Under the pieces are notes generated by a model. It was not told the DNA's origin, made no database searches, and was given only the letters and a program-made list of their open reading frames with translations. A DNA stretch of 64,000 nt from Pedobacter yonginensis (GTDB lineage Bacteria; Bacteroidota; Bacteroidia; Sphingobacteriales; Sphingobacteriaceae). Below, piece after piece: positions 61,675-64,000 of this stretch. The position numbers and the translations under genes were made by a program. The stretch lies in assembly GCF_003173595.1 (NCBI RefSeq), contig NZ_QGNZ01000002.1, positions 62,001 through 126,000 of the forward strand, given 5' to 3'. The first letter of the stretch is position 1. Each line of letters opens with the position of its first letter.

Positions 61675-61682
61675 CAAAGATA
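61675..61682 (-). promoter_or_regulatory. -7 box TATCTTTG of the padR operon, 4 nt from ATG
   Basis: Exact TAnnTTTG match on the minus strand, followed by TTTT and the ATG; the transcript should be nearly leaderless. Confidence 0.55.
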
Positions 61683-61696
61683 TATGTTTTGTACAA

Positions 61697-61715
61697 TACT
61701 ATGCAATACATAGTA
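61697..61715. promoter_or_regulatory. Candidate PadR operator, 7-5-7 inverted repeat
   Basis: TACTATG, CAATA, CATAGTA is a perfect inverted repeat. It lies just upstream of the -7 box and covers the -33 region, where PadR-type dimers bind (family knowledge: sites with ATG...CAT-like arms). Confidence 0.7.
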
Positions 61716-61861
61716 CTAAAATAAATTAATAAACTTAATTAAACACTTGTATATCAACTATTTAAAATTTATCATGAAAATTCTAAACGACTATAAAATC
61801 TTAAATTCGGGTAAATTTCATCTATTTTGGAAAGCAAGGTTCAGTAATTCTTGGCAATTTT

Positions 61862-61920
61862 AGTCCTGCTTTACCTCCAAGCCCAATGAAAAATTGGGGC
61901 TTTCCGTTCACTCAGGTTTA
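61862..61920. repeat. 59-nt dispersed element AGTCCTG...hairpin...CAGGTTTA
   Basis: Flanks AGTCCTGCTTTACCTCC and CCGTTCACTCAGGTTTA enclose AAGCCCAAT/ATTGGGGCTT (one bulge). It has the same layout as 56742-56804, with a different inner hairpin. Confidence 0.6.
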
Positions 61921-62184
61921 GAACACGAAAGTCCACACATAAATGCAATCTTATCCGTTAAATCTCACGCCGTGCTTGGTGTTCTTAAACAACACAATGT
62001 GAAAAAAATAGCCTTGGGTCGGTGTCGTACCTAAATAAGTTCAAACGCCTTCCGTCCTAGTGTGTTCACTACTAATAATAGATAATTGAAAGAGAATGCC
62101 ATCTGTGCTCATCAACCAAAAGGCTGTTTGTATAATTTATTGCAGATTATTTACTACAAACGCTATAGAATTAATATATTTTAA

Positions 62185-62192
62185 TAATTTTG
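62185..62192 (+). promoter_or_regulatory. -7 box TAATTTTG of the amino-acid permease gene
   Basis: Exact TAnnTTTG match, with 21 nt between the box and the ATG. Confidence 0.55.
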
Positions 62193-62213
62193 CCTCATTC
62201 CTATCTTATTTTC

Positions 62214-63650
62214 ATGAAAAAATCAATTGCGAGCATAGTTGCAGAAGCAAACCAAAGCGGTGAAGGCACGCTTAAAAGAACCTTAGGACCAATTAACCTC
62301 ATTTTAATTGGTGTAGGTTTAACCTTAGGCGCTGGTTTATTTTCCATTACTGGTTTGGCGGCCGCAAATCACTCTGGGCCAGCGGTAACCTTGTCTTTTG
62401 TAATTGCAGCCTTAGGATGTGGTTTCGCAGCATTATGTTATGCAGAGTTTGCATCCATGATTCCCGTTGCAGGTAGTGCATATACCTACTCTTATGCCAC
62501 CATGGGCGAACTCTTCGCCTGGATTATAGGTTGGGATTTGGTGCTCGAATATTCAGTGGGTTGCGCAACAGTTGCCATTTCATGGTCGCAATATTTAACC
62601 AAATTTTTGGGCAGCTTGGGCCTTTACCTGCCGCCGCAACTTACCCTTTCTCCATTTGAAACGGCAAAACTTGCTGATGGCTCTACCGTAAACGGCATTA
62701 TAAATATCCCTGCTGCACTGGTTGTGGTACTTATGACCGCCATTCTGATTAGAGGCACAAAAGGCTCGGCTATTGTTAATGGAATTATCGTTTTCTTAAA
62801 AGTTGGTGTGGTATTGGTTTTTATCGCCTTAGGTTGGCAATATATAGATCCTGCAAATTACCATCCCTATATCCCAGAAAACACAGGCACATTTGGCCAG
62901 TTTGGCTGGAGCGGCGTTTTACGTGGTGCCGGTTTGGTATTTTTTGTGTTCATCGGTTTTGATGCCGTAGCAGCATCTGCTCAAGAAACCAAAAACCCCG
63001 CCAGAGATTTACCTATCGGAATTATTGGCTCTCTCTTAGTGTGTACCATTTTATTCGGTTTATTTGGACACGTAATGACGGGCTTAGCCAATTATAAGGA
63101 ATTTGCGAACAGTGGTGCACCTGTTGCCATCGCAATAGAAAAAACGCCATACGCCTGGTTAAGCCAAGCCATCATCTTAGCGATTCTGATTGGTTATACA
63201 TCTGTTATTCTCATCGACTTAATGGCACAATCCAGAATGTTCTATTCCATCAGTAAGGACGGCTTATTGCCAAAAATGTTTTCAGATGTGCACTCAAAGT
63301 TTAAAACACCTTGGAAATCAAATATCATTTTATGTATTTTCATTGCCCTTTTTGCGGCCTTTGTACCCATGAATGTGGTAGGTGAAATGACTAGCATTGG
63401 AACCTTATTGGCATTCTTGATGGTTTGTGTAGGCATATTAATTTTGCGCAAAACAGATCCTGAAGCGAAACGCCCATTCAGAGTTCCCTGGGTTCCGGTA
63501 ATACCCATATTGGGGATATTAACCTGTATTGCCATGATGGTTTTCCTGCCTTGGGAAACTTGGTTGAGACTGGCCGTATGGTTATTGATTGGCTTGGCCA
63601 TATACTTTTGGTATGGCAAAAAAAACAGCAAGCTGAACGACGGAAGGTAA
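62214..63650 (+). CDS. APC-family amino-acid permease (cationic amino-acid transporter-like)
   Basis: 479 residues from MKKSIASIVAE; eight in-frame residues upstream begin at a non-ATG codon. About 12-13 membrane segments. The first helix has the unwound motif GVGLTLGAGLFSITGLAA, and SFVIAALGCGFAALCYAEFASMIPVAGSAYTYSY is the strongly conserved APC stretch (PVAGSAYTY). Further marks are FFVFIGFDAVAASAQETKNPARDLP and the C-terminal PFRVPWVPVIP. The subfamily (YfnA/CAT-like) takes up basic or neutral amino acids by proton symport or exchange. It is a single gene with its own TAnnTTTG box; no strong terminator is seen after it. Confidence 0.94.
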   Translation: MKKSIASIVAEANQSGEGTLKRTLGPINLILIGVGLTLGAGLFSITGLAAANHSGPAVTLSFVIAALGCGFAALCYAEFASMIPVAGSAYTYSYATMGELFAWIIGWDLVLEYSVGCATVAISWSQYLTKFLGSLGLYLPPQLTLSPFETAKLADGSTVNGIINIPAALVVVLMTAILIRGTKGSAIVNGIIVFLKVGVVLVFIALGWQYIDPANYHPYIPENTGTFGQFGWSGVLRGAGLVFFVFIGFDAVAASAQETKNPARDLPIGIIGSLLVCTILFGLFGHVMTGLANYKEFANSGAPVAIAIEKTPYAWLSQAIILAILIGYTSVILIDLMAQSRMFYSISKDGLLPKMFSDVHSKFKTPWKSNIILCIFIALFAAFVPMNVVGEMTSIGTLLAFLMVCVGILILRKTDPEAKRPFRVPWVPVIPILGILTCIAMMVFLPWETWLRLAVWLLIGLAIYFWYGKKNSKLNDGR

Positions 63651-63748
63651 AATTTCTTACGGTAATTTACTGTTAATTAAACAGATACGTCGTTTCCAAT
63701 CGTCGGCTTTTGACTACAGACTGATTATCAAACACATGGACAAACTGG

Positions 63749-63768
63749 TATTTATAACCGTATAAATA
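63749..63768. promoter_or_regulatory. AT-rich inverted repeat TATTTATA-ACCG-TATAAATA
   Basis: A perfect 8-4-8 inverted repeat in the gap between the permease and the next gene; role unknown. Confidence 0.4.
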
Positions 63769-63793
63769 TCAGTTATTTAACAAAAAGTAAAAG

Positions 63794-63802
63794 TTATCCA
63801 CA
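63794..63802 (+). promoter_or_regulatory. Consensus DnaA box TTATCCACA
   Basis: The nine bases match the consensus DnaA box exactly. It is followed by an AT-rich T-tract stretch and lies 71 nt before the next start codon. Only one box was seen, so an origin is not claimed. Confidence 0.4.
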
Positions 63803-63872
63803 AATAAACATTTTTTTATTTTTTTGGCTTGGGATTTGTCTTAAGTATATCATCTACTTAAAACATTTACCT

Positions 63873-64000
63873 ATGATTATTAAATTAGACACCTCCCTTT
63901 TCAGACTTGCCAGACCAAAAACAGAAAGCAATAGAATCGCATCTAAACCGCTAACAAAAGCACAATGGATTAATGCAGATCGAATTGTAATGGCAATCTT
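63873..64000 (+). CDS. Start of a gene cut by the window edge, unknown product
   Basis: From ATG the frame stays open for 42 codons to the window edge: MIIKLDTSLFRLARP, then KTESNRIASKPLTKAQWINADR and IVMAI. The length is too short for a family call. The coding look (no stop, a hydrophobic turn beginning at the end) and the spacing after the promoter-like gap suggest a real gene running right. Its start has no clear SD sequence. Confidence 0.55.
   Translation, partial: MIIKLDTSLFRLARPKTESNRIASKPLTKAQWINADRIVMAI

Larger units (their letters stand above)
61716..62213. other. Gene-free stretch between padR and the permease
   Basis: It holds one dispersed hairpin element (61862-61920) and the permease promoter (62185-62192). 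The rest is AT-rich without a recognisable gene or RNA; small pieces such as TGGGTCGGTGTCGTACC near 62015 look unremarkable. Confidence 0.5.

Noticed and set aside
63749..63802. Replication origin near the right edge
   Set aside because: A single DnaA box only; no cluster and no dnaA or dnaN gene visible.
1..64000. tRNA, rRNA, tmRNA or riboswitch genes
   Set aside because: No cloverleaf, T-loop motif with acceptor pairing or known riboswitch core could be recognised by eye; small or divergent ncRNAs could be missed.

Overview
The window looks like a chromosomal segment of a Bacteroidota bacterium, most likely a Sphingobacteriaceae (Pedobacter-like) species. The grounds are: AT-rich DNA; promoters of the Bacteroidota TAnnTTTG type; many secreted and outer-membrane proteins, including TonB-dependent receptors with a carboxypeptidase-regulatory N-domain, a TonB-receptor/DUF4249 pair and a PF14905-type beta-barrel; a bacillithiol gene (bshA); and hairpin-bearing intergenic repeats. 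No taxonomic search could be run. I saw no rRNA, tRNA, CRISPR array, intact insertion sequence or prophage, so most of the window is ordinary core genome, with the oddities concentrated between genes.

Layout. 1-9 kb: a partial persulfide-dioxygenase-like gene, a probable uvrA-tatD-ansA operon, an OMPLA-like outer-membrane protein, a self-inhibited class III Fic enzyme very like Neisseria NmFic, and a ferredoxin-type reductase. Two 22-unit heptanucleotide arrays lie just upstream of the first and last of these. 9-22 kb: lytic transglycosylase, a pseudouridine synthase with a 270-residue charged repeat tail, a lactonase-type propeller, a DnaJ-KTSC protein whose 3' end has a second copy downstream, bshA, tilS diverging from an OstA-like LPS-transport gene across a perfect 16-bp palindrome, and rdgB. 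22-31 kb: envelope chaperones (SurA type), moxR, a GDPD-like protein lacking both catalytic histidines, an M28/glutaminyl-cyclase-like lipoprotein next to cysS, and msrA. 31-43 kb: a 2OG oxygenase, a GH3-remnant/beta-lactamase fusion overlapping an amidohydrolase, and a tight mutL-rhomboid-rhomboid-EEP run. 43-64 kb: a large plug-domain envelope protein with a duplicated gene tail, a TonB receptor/DUF4249 pair, a 1445-residue soluble hybrid histidine kinase, a padR-pspC-outer-membrane-barrel operon with a clear operator, and an amino-acid permease.

Common themes. Several genes serve envelope building and quality control (OstA, SurA, PspC, rhomboids, TonB receptors) and thiol/redox or repair chemistry (bacillithiol, MsrA, persulfide dioxygenase, UvrA, MutL, RdgB). 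The most unusual signals are: (i) two places where only the last 15-17 codons of a gene plus its downstream hairpins occur a second time in the intergenic space, with every coding difference synonymous; (ii) paired heptamer arrays of equal length next to two redox genes; (iii) start codons placed 3-4 nt after a TAnnTTTG box at tilS, ostA, cysS and padR, which implies leaderless mRNAs; and (iv) several dispersed hairpin-repeat families. I did not find a clearly new multi-gene defence or biosynthetic system.
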